DNA of 64,000 bases from assembly GCF_026341775.1 (NCBI RefSeq), contig NZ_JAPEOB010000002.1, positions 124,001 through 188,000 on the forward strand, written 5' to 3'. This stretch comes from Streptomyces sp. NBC_00654. Lineage in GTDB: Bacteria; Actinomycetota; Actinomycetes; Streptomycetales; Streptomycetaceae. How positions within the stretch are numbered: the stretch's first letter is position 1; the number at the start of each line of letters is the position of its first letter. A program made the translations under genes and the position numbers. This document shows, in pieces, positions 1-8,151 of this stretch. The notes beneath the pieces were generated by a model, which worked only from the letters and a program-made list of their open reading frames with translations, searched no databases and was not told the origin of the DNA.

Positions 1-403
1 AGCTGTCGAGGCTGCGGCATTCAGCGCAGGGGCGGTACTGCTCGCAGGGGAGGTCGCCCGCGCCTTTGCATCGTTGGCAGGCGACGGTGCCGTTGCCGCA
101 GTCGCAGGACCGGTCGTCGACCGAACCCCGACGTACCAGTCTCAGCGTGGTTGTTTTGGACGGGTCCCGGGGCGGCGGAATGCGGCGCTGACTGATCGTG
201 GTGTCGTACTCCGAATGCTTCGAGAGGTCGAGGGGACCGGCGTGAAAGCGCTCCATCTCCGTGCGGGATTCGACGCACCGGACGATCTTTCCCTCCAGCA
301 GGGGATGCCACGTGATCGCGGCACCCGGCGGCGCCGACAGGGATTCCCCTCGCTTCTCGATCTCGGTCTGCACGGCCTTGAGGACTTCGTCGTCGCTCAG
401 CAC
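1..403 (-). CDS. Cysteine-rich hypothetical protein, cut by the window edge
   Basis: I read a GTG start at 401-403, with GGGGGAG just upstream; the C-terminus lies beyond base 1. About 134 residues are visible. Residues 100-120 carry a knuckle-like pattern, CDCGNG followed by CQRCKGAGDLPC, and further CxxC pairs follow (CAEC near 127-130). This spacing resembles the zinc-binding CxxCxGxG modules of DnaJ-type proteins, but without the rest of DnaJ. The first 90 residues have no motif I recognise. A zinc-binding role is inferred from the cysteines only. Confidence 0.6.
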   Translation of the reverse strand, partial: MLSDDEVLKAVQTEIEKRGESLSAPPGAAITWHPLLEGKIVRCVESRTEMERFHAGPLDLSKHSEYDTTISQRRIPPPRDPSKTTTLRLVRRGSVDDRSCDCGNGTVACQRCKGAGDLPCEQYRPCAECRSLDS

Positions 404-699
404 CCGTCTCCCCCAACTTCCTTGCGCGGCCTACTCCCGGTCCATAGCCCGCGTGCGCACAGGACAGTACCCAACCGCCGGCCTCGACAACGGCAGTTCA
501 CCAAGAGACACCCTGGGGAGGGAACTCCGGTCTTCTGCACAGCGCAGAACACCGGACTCGCCGCCGCAGTTCGGCGTGTCGGCATCGTCAGTGTCTGGGT
601 ACGGCCACTCATGCGCCGGGCCATGCTGACGCTTACCGTCACATGCGTGGTCAAGACCCCACACGGAGCGCCCCGCTCTCCGGGCGGTCCGCCTTGTAT
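404..699. other. No supported gene
   Basis: Only GC-driven overlapping open frames are seen on both strands. A small hairpin (TTCTGC/GCAGAA, 533-549) is present. It lies upstream of the leftward gene at 1-403 and may include its promoter. Confidence 0.4.
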
Positions 700-1085
700 G
701 CCGCCACAGGGCTCGTGGCCGGGGCGGCGGTGGCCGACGAGCGGACGCCGGGGACGTTCTTGGTCGAGGAGGTTCTTCCCGACGGTTCGCAGATCTCCAC
801 CGTCCGCGGCGGACGGGGCCGAAGCGTCCGGCCGCCCCAGGACATCAGATCCGCGTGATCCAGTACAGCCTGGATATACCGGGCCGTGACCAGGCCGAAC
901 GCTACCGGCTCATCACCACCCTCATGGACCCCAAGAGATCAACCCGCCCTGCAGGCTCCGGGCCGTGATACGTCATGCGAAACGCAAGCTGTCCCGCTTC
1001 CTGTCCTGGAACCCCGACCGTGCCACGGCCACCACAGCGCACCCGCCGACCGGCAGTAACCCTCCAGGTCATCGCGGCCGTCGCA
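700..1085 (+). pseudogene. Remnant of an IS4-type transposase
   Basis: Frame-broken pieces read like the second half of a DDE transposase of the IS4 group. LVEEVLPDGSQIS lies near 760-800, then after a frame change VIQYSLDIPGRDQAERYRL near 856-915 and TTLMDP. In intact relatives this last stretch precedes the catalytic glutamate region and the tail. A lysine/arginine-rich stretch near 970-1010 may be the remains of the C-terminus. No complete reading frame exists. The family assignment is from remembered motif similarity. Confidence 0.5.
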
Positions 1086-1227
1086 CCCCCACCAGTCCTC
1101 CAGATCAACGGCATTGAGGTTGAAGAACAAGGTGAGAACAGCACGGTGAACTTCAACCGCGCGTTGTTCTGCGGTGGCACGGTGAATTCCGGCGGCGCCA
1201 CAACAGAACCAACGCTCAGTCACAGGA

Positions 1228-1262
1228 GCCCTGCCCCCGCGACGGGATCGCGGGGGCAGGGC
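1228..1262 (+). terminator. Strong GC hairpin, terminator-like
   Basis: A perfect 15-bp stem (1228-1242 with 1248-1262) around a 5-base CGGGA loop. No T-run follows, which is common for Streptomyces terminators. It sits after the IS4-like debris and before the leftward secreted-protein genes, so it could work in either direction. Confidence 0.6.
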
Positions 1263-1360
1263 CGTTCGTACGGCAGGTGAATCGCTCTCACGGGCCTGTG
1301 GCCGCCCCGTGTTCGCCCTCGGGCGGCTTTCTCACGCACTGGTTCCGGGAGAGGAGTCGA

Positions 1361-1645
1361 TCACACCCAGACGTAGAGGTCGTACAGGCCGCCGGCGTTC
1401 TCAACGCACTTGGCCTTCCCGGCATAGGAGTCACGCAGGTCTATGCACGTCGCCCAGGAGAACTCACCGATGTAGTCCCATCCCTCGGCCCCGGCAGGCG
1501 CCAGGGTGGCGGGCGTGACACCGGCCGTGCCCGAAGCCGAAGCCGAAGCCGAAGCCGGGGCCGCTGAGGCTCCTGCCGTGGCCATCATGACGACGGCCGC
1601 GCTAGTGGCGAGTGTGGTGAAAGCCCGCCTTGCTGTAGTACGCAT
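1361..1645 (-). CDS. Small secreted protein with signal peptide
   Basis: 94 residues starting MRTTARRAFTTLATSAAVVM, with an ATG at 1645 and GAGGGAG upstream. The N-terminus is a classic signal peptide: arginines, a hydrophobic core and an Ala-rich cleavage zone ending ASA near residue 28. An SASASAS run follows, encoded by a GCCGAA hexanucleotide repeat. The mature part is short and has two cysteines (WATCIDLRD, KCVENAGG) that could form a disulfide. I do not recognise the family. The neighbour at 1780-2199 is also a small exported protein in the same direction. Confidence 0.72.
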   Translation of the reverse strand: MRTTARRAFTTLATSAAVVMMATAGASAAPASASASASGTAGVTPATLAPAGAEGWDYIGEFSWATCIDLRDSYAGKAKCVENAGGLYDLYVWV

Positions 1646-1686
1646 GGTTTCTCCCTCTTCCTAGGGTCTGCTGAGTGCCTCTTCTG

Positions 1687-1714
1687 AAGCCCCGGTTCTT
1701 GTTTGGCGGGGCTT
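1687..1714. terminator. Hairpin between two secreted-protein genes
   Basis: AAGCCCCG (1687-1694) pairs with CGGGGCTT (1707-1714), followed by further T residues on the plus strand. It lies after the stop of the gene at 1780-2199 (read leftward) and before the start of the gene at 1361-1645. It is probably a weak terminator that separates the two. Confidence 0.45.
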
Positions 1715-1779
1715 TTCCAGGTCGAACCGGACGGAGCCCCGACCAATCGGGGTCAGCTCACGGAGCTGCTCGGCTCACG

Positions 1780-2199
1780 TCAGGAGCAGGGCGTGGTGAT
1801 CGAACTCGCGTCTGACGTGACGTTCCCCGAGTAGATCCAGCCGTGCGGAGCTGCGCCTCCGACGCTGACGTAGTACCACTTGTTCCCGGACTCGTTGTAC
1901 GTGTAGCACCAGCCGCCGAGTCGCGTCCCCACGGTGAGCGTGTAGCCGCTGGAGTTGCCACAGCCCGCGCTGGGCCCGTTCCTGAGCCAGATGGCGTTCT
2001 TTACGCTGGTGCCCCCTGGACCGTTCACGACATTGTCATCCCCGCAGGCCAGGGCGTCGGCGCCGATGTTCGACGGTGTCCAGTTCGGTGCTGCGTCCGT
2101 CACGCTCGCGGATGCGTCCGCCGATGCGGTGGTGGCGGCGCTGCCCACCAGCATGGTGGCCCCCAGAGCTATGCCGGTGAGCAACAGACGTACGTGCAT
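1780..2199 (-). CDS. Secreted protein with SH3-like C-terminal half
   Basis: I choose the ATG at 2199 (MHVRLLLTGIALGATMLVG) because it opens a clean signal peptide with an Ala-x-Ala site near residue 28 (TTASADA) and AGGAG stands upstream; the frame remains open further upstream. The 139-residue product has a mature part of about 110 residues with four cysteines. Its tail, GGWCYTYNESGNKWYYVSV, then HGWIYSGNV, resembles small bacterial SH3-type beta-barrels that bind cell walls. It is probably a monocistronic exported protein of unknown role. Confidence 0.75.
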   Translation of the reverse strand: MHVRLLLTGIALGATMLVGSAATTASADASASVTDAAPNWTPSNIGADALACGDDNVVNGPGGTSVKNAIWLRNGPSAGCGNSSGYTLTVGTRLGGWCYTYNESGNKWYYVSVGGAAPHGWIYSGNVTSDASSITTPCS

Positions 2200-2440
2200 A
2201 TGTGTATCTCCTAGTCGCTTCGTAGATGTGAATCCGCTCGGTGCGGTCGTCGTCTTCACCACGAGCGGGCGAGTTCGGCCCGGCTGCGTTGCTTGGCCTT
2301 GGAACAGATCCTGGCGGCACATCCCGAGCCGGCCCTAACACATTCGGCTGTGGCCGAAGTGCCTGACGCAGAAGCACCTTGGAGCGATCTGAGAGCGGCG
2401 GGGATGATGACATCGCCAGACCAACCGGAGGGGACATCGC

Positions 2441-3499
2441 GTGCTGCGCATAACATTCACGTCCGAAGATTTGGCCAGGACTCGAATCGCCTCGACATGG
2501 GGCCCGCTCGGTGAGACCTTCTTCTCCTTGACGACCTTGCAGCAGCCACAGGGGCGAGCTCTGTTCGGCAACTGGCGCCAGAGAGTTCACGCCAGGTCGG
2601 ATGCATGCTCACATCCGGCTTCTGCCCTTTTCCACGAGGCGTTTCTGGATCTTTTTACCTTGACGGGAGTATCGGCCTCGATAGAGGAAGGAATCGAGGC
2701 ACTGCGTGCGGCCCGAGCAGACCATCTCCACGCCGAGCTCGCCGGAGCGGTCCAGGCCCGCGCCCGCTACTCGCGCTGCACGGGGCCATGGGCGGGTACT
2801 GCCTGGGGGGACATCGCGCATGACCGTGAGACCCGCGAAGAACTGGTGGCCTATCTCCAAGACTCCCACCGTGCTGCCGTGGCCCCCTACTGGCCACGCA
2901 TCCTGTCGCGGTTACAGGCAGAGCAGGTCAGTCACGCCCGCACCCTGGCGGAGCACGGGGTCGAGGCGATGCTCGCCGGGCTGCCGCCGGGATTCCGCTG
3001 GAAGTCCCCGACACTCGAGATCGGCCGGGGCTCACTCACCGGTACCGTCGAACTGGACGGCCGGGGACTGCTTCTGGTCCCCTCCGCCTTCTGCCAGACC
3101 AGGCCCATCACCTACACCAGTCCAACGGATGACCAGGCACCTGTCCTGCTGTTCATCCCCGTCATCCGCAGCGTCTCCGACGCTGCCACCCTGCTGACAA
3201 CCCGGGAATTCGGGCTCGACAAAGCCTTGTCCGCCCTCCTGGGTCGCACGCGCGCCCAGGCCCTCCACGCCATCAGCGACGGCCCCTGCACCACCGGACA
3301 ACTGGCCAAGCGGATCTCCGCATCCCTGCCCACCGCCAGCGAGCAGGCAAGCGTACTCCGCCAGGCCGACCTCATCTCCACCACCCGACACGGCAGCGCC
3401 GTCCTGCACACCCTCACCCCGTTGGGCAGCGCGTTGCTCAACGGCCATCACTTCCAGGCTCCGCTCCCCGGCCAACCCCCGCAGAGGCACACTTCATAG
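2441..3499 (+). CDS. ArsR-type regulator with N-terminal DUF5937-like domain
   Basis: 352 residues with a GTG start and GGAGGGG upstream. The first about 240 residues form the alpha/beta sensor-like domain found in a Streptomyces family of large ArsR-type regulators (opening RITFTSEDLARTRI). The last about 90 residues are a winged helix: SALLGRTRAQALHAI, then TTGQLAKRISASLPTASEQ and SVLRQADLISTTRHGSAVLH, the usual helix-turn-helix plus wing. It resembles the regulator at 24331-25347 in length and layout. No transport or resistance gene lies beside it; the downstream DNA is IS debris. The target is unknown. Confidence 0.8.
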   Translation: MLRITFTSEDLARTRIASTWGPLGETFFSLTTLQQPQGRALFGNWRQRVHARSDACSHPASALFHEAFLDLFTLTGVSASIEEGIEALRAARADHLHAELAGAVQARARYSRCTGPWAGTAWGDIAHDRETREELVAYLQDSHRAAVAPYWPRILSRLQAEQVSHARTLAEHGVEAMLAGLPPGFRWKSPTLEIGRGSLTGTVELDGRGLLLVPSAFCQTRPITYTSPTDDQAPVLLFIPVIRSVSDAATLLTTREFGLDKALSALLGRTRAQALHAISDGPCTTGQLAKRISASLPTASEQASVLRQADLISTTRHGSAVLHTLTPLGSALLNGHHFQAPLPGQPPQRHTS

Positions 3500-3833
3500 C
3501 TCAACCGGGTCGACTCCCTCGTCTTCGCGATCGTGCGGACCCGGCCCACGGCCTGTCGCATTTGGGCTCGGATCAGAAGATCAACGCACAGGTCTCCACT
3601 GCCCTTCTATCCGCGGGCGCCCGCTCGGCCCCGCACGAGCGCATCCCAGCGAGAACCGTGCGGGGCGTCGCCCGAGAACACGTGCTGTGTGTCGGGGCAA
3701 TGTGCAGGCCGAAGTCGAACATCCCGGGCGCCCCACGCCGCTCCCATTCCCGCCAGCCCCGGACGACCTCGTCGGCCGGCCGGCGGACGAATGCGAAGGG
3801 ACCTCGCTGAGAGCGATACAGGGGGTCAAGTCC

Positions 3834-4024
3834 TGCTGCGAAGTACCCCACCCGACTACAACGCCCGCACGGAGCACTGGGAAATCCGGCGACGAGACCT
3901 GCGCCCCGGCCGGCGCGTGCTGTTCGTCGACGACTGGGTGGAGACGGCCGCCACGGCCCTGACGGCCCGCCGGCTGGAGGAGGACAGCGGCGCCGCTTGG
4001 GCCGGGTGCAGTGGCCATCGTTGA
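3834..4024 (+). pseudogene. C-terminal fragment of a phosphoribosyltransferase
   Basis: About 60 residues contain TEHWEIRRRDLRPGRRVLFV followed by DDWVETAATALTARR. This is the PRPP-binding loop of type I phosphoribosyltransferases (consensus VLLVDDxxxTGGT), here VLFVDDWVETAATA, which lacks the usual glycine. The upstream part of the domain is not readable in any frame, and the downstream end runs into IS5 debris. It is probably inactive. Adenine phosphoribosyltransferase-like proteins are the nearest family I can name. Confidence 0.55.
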
Positions 4025-4129
4025 CGCCACAAGGCCATGTGCGCCGTGACCTTGAACTGCCTACGTTGCCGCGCAGGCAAGAACGGTGGTGAGAGCCGTC
4101 GGCAGCGGACTTCCTGCTTGCCGTTTTGA

Positions 4130-4603
4130 TCAGCATGTGTCACGCGCGGCGGCCAGGAACGAGGCGCGGCGGAGCGGGGCTTTGGCTGTCGAGCGCGTTT
4201 GCGTGTGAGGCGCCTGGTCATGAGGGTGATGGCTGCCCATGTGATCAAGGATTCGGAGTGCTGGACGAGGCGTTCGTAGTCTCGTGCGTGTCGGCGGGCG
4301 TGCATCATCCAAGCCCATGTTCGTTCACCGACCCGGCGGCGGGGCAGCACGATGAACCCGGTGGCGTCCTTGGGGCGGTTCACGGTCTTGATCGTGAGGC
4401 TGAGGTAGTTCTTTGCCCAGGTCACGAGCTTTCCGGCGTAGGCGGAGTCGGCCCGGACGATGGTGATCTCGGGATGCATGAGGCGGAGGCGGAAGTGAAG
4501 TTCCCTGGCGGCGTCGCGGCCGGTGAGCGGGGCGGGGGTGACCATGCCCAGCAGGGGCAGGCCGCGGGTGCCGACTACCAGGTGCCGTTTTGCGGCCGTT
4601 GAT
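4130..4603 (-). pseudogene. C-terminal half of an IS5-family transposase, split by IS110
   Basis: Reading leftward from 4603, INGRKRHLVV (one extra A breaks the frame near 4588) is followed by MVTPAPLTGRDAARELHF, then ITIVRADSAYAGKLVTWAKN with the second DDE aspartate, then FIVLPRRRVGERTWAWMMHA and RDYERLVQHSE with the third acidic residue region. This is the ISL2-like IS5 group common in Streptomyces. The N-terminal half of the same gene resumes at 6232-6450 beyond the inserted IS110 element. The usual stop codon appears lost, so the frame runs on into the flank. Confidence 0.8.
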
Positions 4604-4639
4604 CTAATGGGCGGCAGTTGGCACGACTGGAGCCCGCTC

Positions 4640-4940
4640 GTCGCCGGCCGCCGGCGTCAGCACAACGTCCTCCGTTGATCCGGGCCCGTGAGCCCTCAAA
4701 GAAGACTGACGTGTGCTGACGCTCGCCGCCGACCACGAGCACCACCCCCTTGATGACCGATGATCATCATGGTTCAAGCCTCCTGCGGGGACCACCTCTT
4801 ACGTGATCGGGAGCCACCAGCTCCGTTCGAGACTGAGGGCCCCGCAGGTCGCTGGGGTCATGAACGGCTAATCGGATGTCGGGCCAACGAGCCCTTCCAT
4901 TAAGAGACGCATGCCCTGCACGGCTTTGACCAGCTAAAAC
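4640..4940 (+). ncRNA. Candidate IS110 bridge RNA
   Basis: The left end folds into two guide loops. Loop 1 has a stem 4654-4663/4713-4722, extended by 4665-4669/4708-4712. It carries CCGTTGATC (4672-4680, identical to the left target flank plus core C), a GGGC/GCCC hairpin, and AAGAAG (4699-4704, complement of the right target CTTCTT). Loop 2 has a stem 4851-4860/4927-4934. It carries ATCGGATGTC (4871-4880, identical to the element's right end 6223-6232), another GGGC/GCCC hairpin, and CCATTA (4897-4902, complement of the left end TAATGG). A stem 4782-4790/4840-4848 lies between them. The exact RNA ends are not visible. Confidence 0.8.
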
Positions 4941-4951
4941 GCAGGAAGCAG

Positions 4952-6211
4952 ATGAGAGAGCTGGAGCAAGTGAGAGTGTTCTGCGGCATCGACTGGGCCA
5001 GCGACCACCACGACATAGCCATCGTGGACGAATCGGGCGCGCTGAAGGCCCGGGCCCGCATCGACGACAGCGTCGAAGGCCTGAACGAGCTCCTCCAGAT
5101 GCTCGCCGAACACGGCGACACTGCGGAGAGCCCGATCCCGGTGGCCATCGAGACCTCGCACGGCCTCCTGGTCGCTGCGTTGCGCGCGACCGGCCGCCCT
5201 GTGTACGCGATCAACCCCATGGCCGCTGCGCGCTACCGCGAGCGCCGGACCGTCGCGCGCAAGAAGTCGGATCACCTGGACGCCCTGGTGCTGGCGAACA
5301 TTCTCCGCACCGACGCCGACGCCCACCGGCAGCTGCCCGCCGACACCGAGCTCGTCCAGGCCGTCGCCGTGCTCGCCCGTGCTCAGCAGAACGCGGTCTG
5401 GGACCGCACCCAGGCCGGCAACAAGCTGACATCGCACCTGCGCGAGTACTTCCCCGGCTACCTGGCGGCCGTCGGCCACCGACGTGAAGGGATCTTCCAC
5501 CCGATCGCCCGCGTCCTCCTTGCCGCGGCACCGACCCCGCAACAAGCCGCCAAGCTCACCCGCGCCCAGCTGCGGGCCCTGCTGAAGAAGGCTGGCCGCA
5601 AGAACACGATCGACGCTGAGGCCGAGCGCCTCCATACCGCTCTCCGATCGCCGCAGATGCGCCAACTCCCCTTGGTGGAAAAGGCCATGGGTAGGCAGGC
5701 CCTCGCGCTCCTGCGTCAGCTGGACGCCGCCTGCACCAGCGCCGACGACCTTGCCGAAGCCACCACCGAGGCCTTCGAGGAGCACCCTGACGCCGGGATC
5801 ATCACCAGCTTCCCCGGGCTCGGCCCCCTCAGCGGCGCCCGCGTCCTGGCCGAGATCAGCGACGACCGCTCCCGCTTCGCAGACCCCCGGGGCATGAAGG
5901 CCTACGCGGGTGCGGCCCCCATCACCAGGGCCTCCGGCAGGAGCACGGTGGTCATGGCCCGCAGGGTCAAGAACCAGCGGCTGGCCGGGGTCGGCTACAT
6001 GTGGGCCTTCTCGGCGATGGCCCATTCAACCGGAGCCCGGGCCCACTACGACCGCCGCCGCAACGCCGGCGACCGGCACACCGCCGCCCAGCGCAACCTC
6101 TTCAGCCGCATGATCGGCTGCCTCCACCACTGCCTCACCCAGCGCACGCACTTCAGCGAGGACATCGCCTTCCCCGCGCCACGAGAAGTCCAGCTGTCCC
6201 TGGCGGCTTGA
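4952..6211 (+). CDS. IS110-family transposase (DEDD and serine type)
   Basis: 419 residues, the full family length. The N-terminal RuvC-like DEDD domain shows FCGIDWASDHHDIAIVDESG (first D), VAIETSHGLL (E) and KKSDHLDALVLANIL (the two last D). The C-terminal transposase domain shows TSFPGLGPLSGARVLAEI, then MKAYAGAAPITRASGRST with the conserved serine region, and NLFSRMIGCLHHCL. Family knowledge: the protein binds its own bridge RNA and recombines target and donor at a dinucleotide core. The ATG at 4952 follows AGGAAGCAG. It is the only complete transposase gene in the window. Confidence 0.92.
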   Translation: MRELEQVRVFCGIDWASDHHDIAIVDESGALKARARIDDSVEGLNELLQMLAEHGDTAESPIPVAIETSHGLLVAALRATGRPVYAINPMAAARYRERRTVARKKSDHLDALVLANILRTDADAHRQLPADTELVQAVAVLARAQQNAVWDRTQAGNKLTSHLREYFPGYLAAVGHRREGIFHPIARVLLAAAPTPQQAAKLTRAQLRALLKKAGRKNTIDAEAERLHTALRSPQMRQLPLVEKAMGRQALALLRQLDAACTSADDLAEATTEAFEEHPDAGIITSFPGLGPLSGARVLAEISDDRSRFADPRGMKAYAGAAPITRASGRSTVVMARRVKNQRLAGVGYMWAFSAMAHSTGARAHYDRRRNAGDRHTAAQRNLFSRMIGCLHHCLTQRTHFSEDIAFPAPREVQLSLAA

Positions 6212-6231
6212 CGACTTTCCGCATCGGATGT

Positions 6232-6450
6232 CTTCTTCCCGCCGTCGAAGCCGCGGCTGTCTCTGCCGAACGTCAAGGCCGCTTCCACCGACTGGGAGTC
6301 GATGACGGTGGTCCCCACCCTCGGGCCCTTACTCGTCTCCTGCCGGATCCGCCCGGCGAGGACGTCGCGGGTCTGTCCGGCGATCCCGGCCGCCGCCCAG
6401 CGGGCCATGAAGCTCAAGCTGTCCTCCACGGAGGAAATCCGCAGGTAGGG
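6232..6450 (-). pseudogene. N-terminal part of the IS5 transposase split by IS110
   Basis: Reading leftward: ISSVEDSLSFMARWAAAGIA, then TRDVLAGRIRQETSKGPRV, then TTVIDSQSVEAALTFG with the first DDE aspartate (VIDSQSV), then DSRGFDGGKK, where the IS110 junction begins. It joins in frame to INGRKRH at 4603. Upstream of about 6450 the match stops abruptly against an ISL3-type fragment on the other strand, so the first about 70 residues of the transposase are missing and this IS5 copy was already truncated. Confidence 0.78.
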
Positions 6451-6470
6451 CCCTCCACTTGCACCCGGTA

Positions 6471-6876
6471 TCAACGACGTATCGGAGTTCTCGACCTGGT
6501 CACCGCCTGCCACTCGTTCGTCGCCGCAGCCGGCCGCGCGGTCCCGGGTCCGCACGACCGGCCCCAGGTCCTGGTGCGCTGTTCCGAACTGGACAAGGCC
6601 GGCGAACATTTCCGCGACTTCGGCGAGATACTCACCGACCGCCTCGGCTCCACGCTCCCCACCTGGATCGACGCCGTCGATGCCAGCCAGCTCCCCGGCC
6701 TCACCGGCTTTGCACTCCACCTGCTCCGAGACCTCGACGCCGTGACCGCGGGGCTCACTCTCGACTGGAGCACCGGCGGCATCGAGGGCGCCGTCAGCCG
6801 CATCAAGAAGATCAAGCGGCAGCTCGACGGCCGAGCCGGATTCGGACTACTCCGCAAGATGATCCTGCTTCAATGA
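6471..6876 (+). pseudogene. C-terminal fragment of an ISL3-family transposase
   Basis: About 130 residues read LDLVTACHSFVAAAGRAV, SELDKAGEHFRDFGEIL, LTGFALHLLRDLDAVTAGLT and then the signature GGIEGAVSRIKKIKRQLDGR and AGFGLLRKMILL before a TGA at 6874. The (V/I)EGxxxRIKxxKRQ...GRAGFxLLR motif marks the end of ISL3-type DDE transposases. There is no N-terminal half upstream, where IS5 debris abuts. A separate ISL3 N-terminal piece lies at 7675-7950 in the same orientation but on the wrong side to be its partner. Confidence 0.72.
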
Positions 6877-6932
6877 CTCTCCGCGATCGCGACCCCAGGT
6901 GTTTCGCCTGAAATGCCTTCTGACCCCACTCG

Positions 6933-7457
6933 TCAGAAGCGCGGCCCGACACTGGGATGTGAGGCCAAGGCACAGGCCGCGATCTGCAGTTGCGCTTTCC
7001 ATGCCGCCTCGTCGAGCCGCAGCGTGTACTCGATGCAGCACGCGCATGGCGGAAGTAGCTCCACGAATGCTTGCTCCTCGGCGGTCTCGACCGCTATCTC
7101 CGACCACTCGTCCGATGCCAACTCGGCAAGATCCACTTCCCCGGCGGTGAATTGCGCGGCCAGCCTGCGCAGCGCGTATCGTCGGGCCACGTGATGATCG
7201 GGCAGAATGATCCCCAATTCTTCAAGAGCCTGCTCGAATGTGTCACGGATGTCCCGGGGGTCCGCATGACGCGGCAGACCGGCGAGCTCGCACAGGGTCG
7301 GCGTGTCCATTCCGATTGCGAGTGCCCGGGCGGCGATCATCGGCAGGTCTTCCGGACACACCTGATCCGCCCGATACAGCCACGCTGCCTCCACCAGGGG
7401 CGGATAAGCGCTGCGGACAGGGCTGCCGGGATCGGACGTGTCGTCTATCGCTGCCAT
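6933..7457 (-). CDS. Hypothetical protein, conserved-looking
   Basis: 174 residues from the ATG at 7457, opening MAAIDDTSDPGSPVRSAYPP; a longer form from ATG 7544 (MSWVSPSGG, after CGGGGG) is possible. The protein is acidic and helical, with stretches VEAAWLYRADQVCPEDLPMI, ALAIGMDTPTLCELAGLPRH and DIRDTFEQALEELGI. A CACC motif (PPCACCIEY) lies near the end. I recall similar Streptomyces proteins of unknown function, often scattered singly. It lies between two ISL3 remnants and has no operon partner. Confidence 0.65.
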   Translation of the reverse strand: MAAIDDTSDPGSPVRSAYPPLVEAAWLYRADQVCPEDLPMIAARALAIGMDTPTLCELAGLPRHADPRDIRDTFEQALEELGIILPDHHVARRYALRRLAAQFTAGEVDLAELASDEWSEIAVETAEEQAFVELLPPCACCIEYTLRLDEAAWKAQLQIAACALASHPSVGPRF

Positions 7458-7674
7458 GACCCAAACGATGCCAGCACGGCTCGCGAGAGTGCCCGGAAAT
7501 TTCGGCTGTCCCGGCAAACCGCCCGACGGGCTGACCCAACTCATGTTGTTGCCCCCGTGACACTCCGCGACGTTCGATTGCGAGGGTCTGGCTCGCGGTA
7601 GGCGACGTACGCCTTGTCGTTTGACAGTCGGAAGTGACGCCCCCTCTGGCCGCTGCCGCAGCCGGTGGTAAGCG

Positions 7675-7950
7675 GTGATGGTGCTGGTCAGGCGGACCGG
7701 TGCACCGTTCTGGGGCTCGCTGGTGTTCGACGGGATCGACAATGTGGACGTCGAGGCGGTTACGGCTGAGTTCGGCACGGTCGAGGTGGAAGCGAGAGGC
7801 CTCGCGGCCCGGGGCGGTGTGTCCGGGCCGGCTGCGGGCGCTGCTCGGAGCGCGTCCACAACCGTTGTCAGCGCAGGCTGCAGAACCGTCCGCGAAGCGG
7901 GCCACCCGCCACCAGGCGACGCCCAGGGGCCATGCCTGCGGACGCGGGGA
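7675..7950 (+). pseudogene. N-terminal fragment of an ISL3-family transposase
   Basis: After a start near 7675, SLVFDGIDNVDVEAVTAEFG and TVEVEARGLAARG correspond to the first about 60 residues of ISL3 transposases. The cysteine zinc-finger part that should follow is frame-shifted: pieces such as CGRCSERVHNR are recognisable only by changing frame. No DDE domain follows. It is unrelated in position to the ISL3 C-terminus at 6471-6876. Confidence 0.5.
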
Positions 7951-8151
7951 GCAGAGCCTCGCCGTCATCGGGCTCGGGCGCGGCGTAGCGATGACGTTGC
8001 GCGCCCGGTCACGCTGAGCATCGTGCTCCGTTGGACTTGATGCACCGCAAGAGATTCGGTGTTCACGGCACATGATGGTCTACTGCATGGAGTGATCATG
8101 TGCCTGGCTGGTCTGTATGAGGGCTCCAGGCGGCGAGCGAATGAGGCTGCG

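Larger units (their letters stand above)
4604..6231 (+). mobile_element. Complete IS110-family insertion sequence
   Basis: The ends were found by rejoining the interrupted IS5 transposase gene. Left flank GGCCGTTGAT and right flank TTCTTCCCGCC meet at a CT dinucleotide, which restores the reading GGKKINGR. CT is present at both junctions (4604-4605 and 6232-6233), so one copy is the shared core. The element is about 1,628 bp: a long noncoding left end (about 345 bp), one transposase gene and only about 20 bp after its stop. It has no inverted repeats or larger target duplication, as expected for IS110. It looks intact and could be active. Confidence 0.88.

Noticed and set aside
74..889. Long plus-strand open frame at the left end
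   Set aside because: It is antisense to the Cys-rich gene for its first part and has an Arg/Pro/Ser-rich composition; the real signals are the minus-strand gene and the IS4 remnant.
4934..6025. 363-codon open frame antisense to the IS110 transposase
   Set aside because: Shadow of the high-GC transposase gene; the plus frame has all family motifs.
6001..6876. Single 291-residue protein joining the IS110 end with the ISL3 fragment
   Set aside because: The frame is a chance fusion of the out-of-frame IS110 tail, IS5 antisense and the ISL3 C-terminus.
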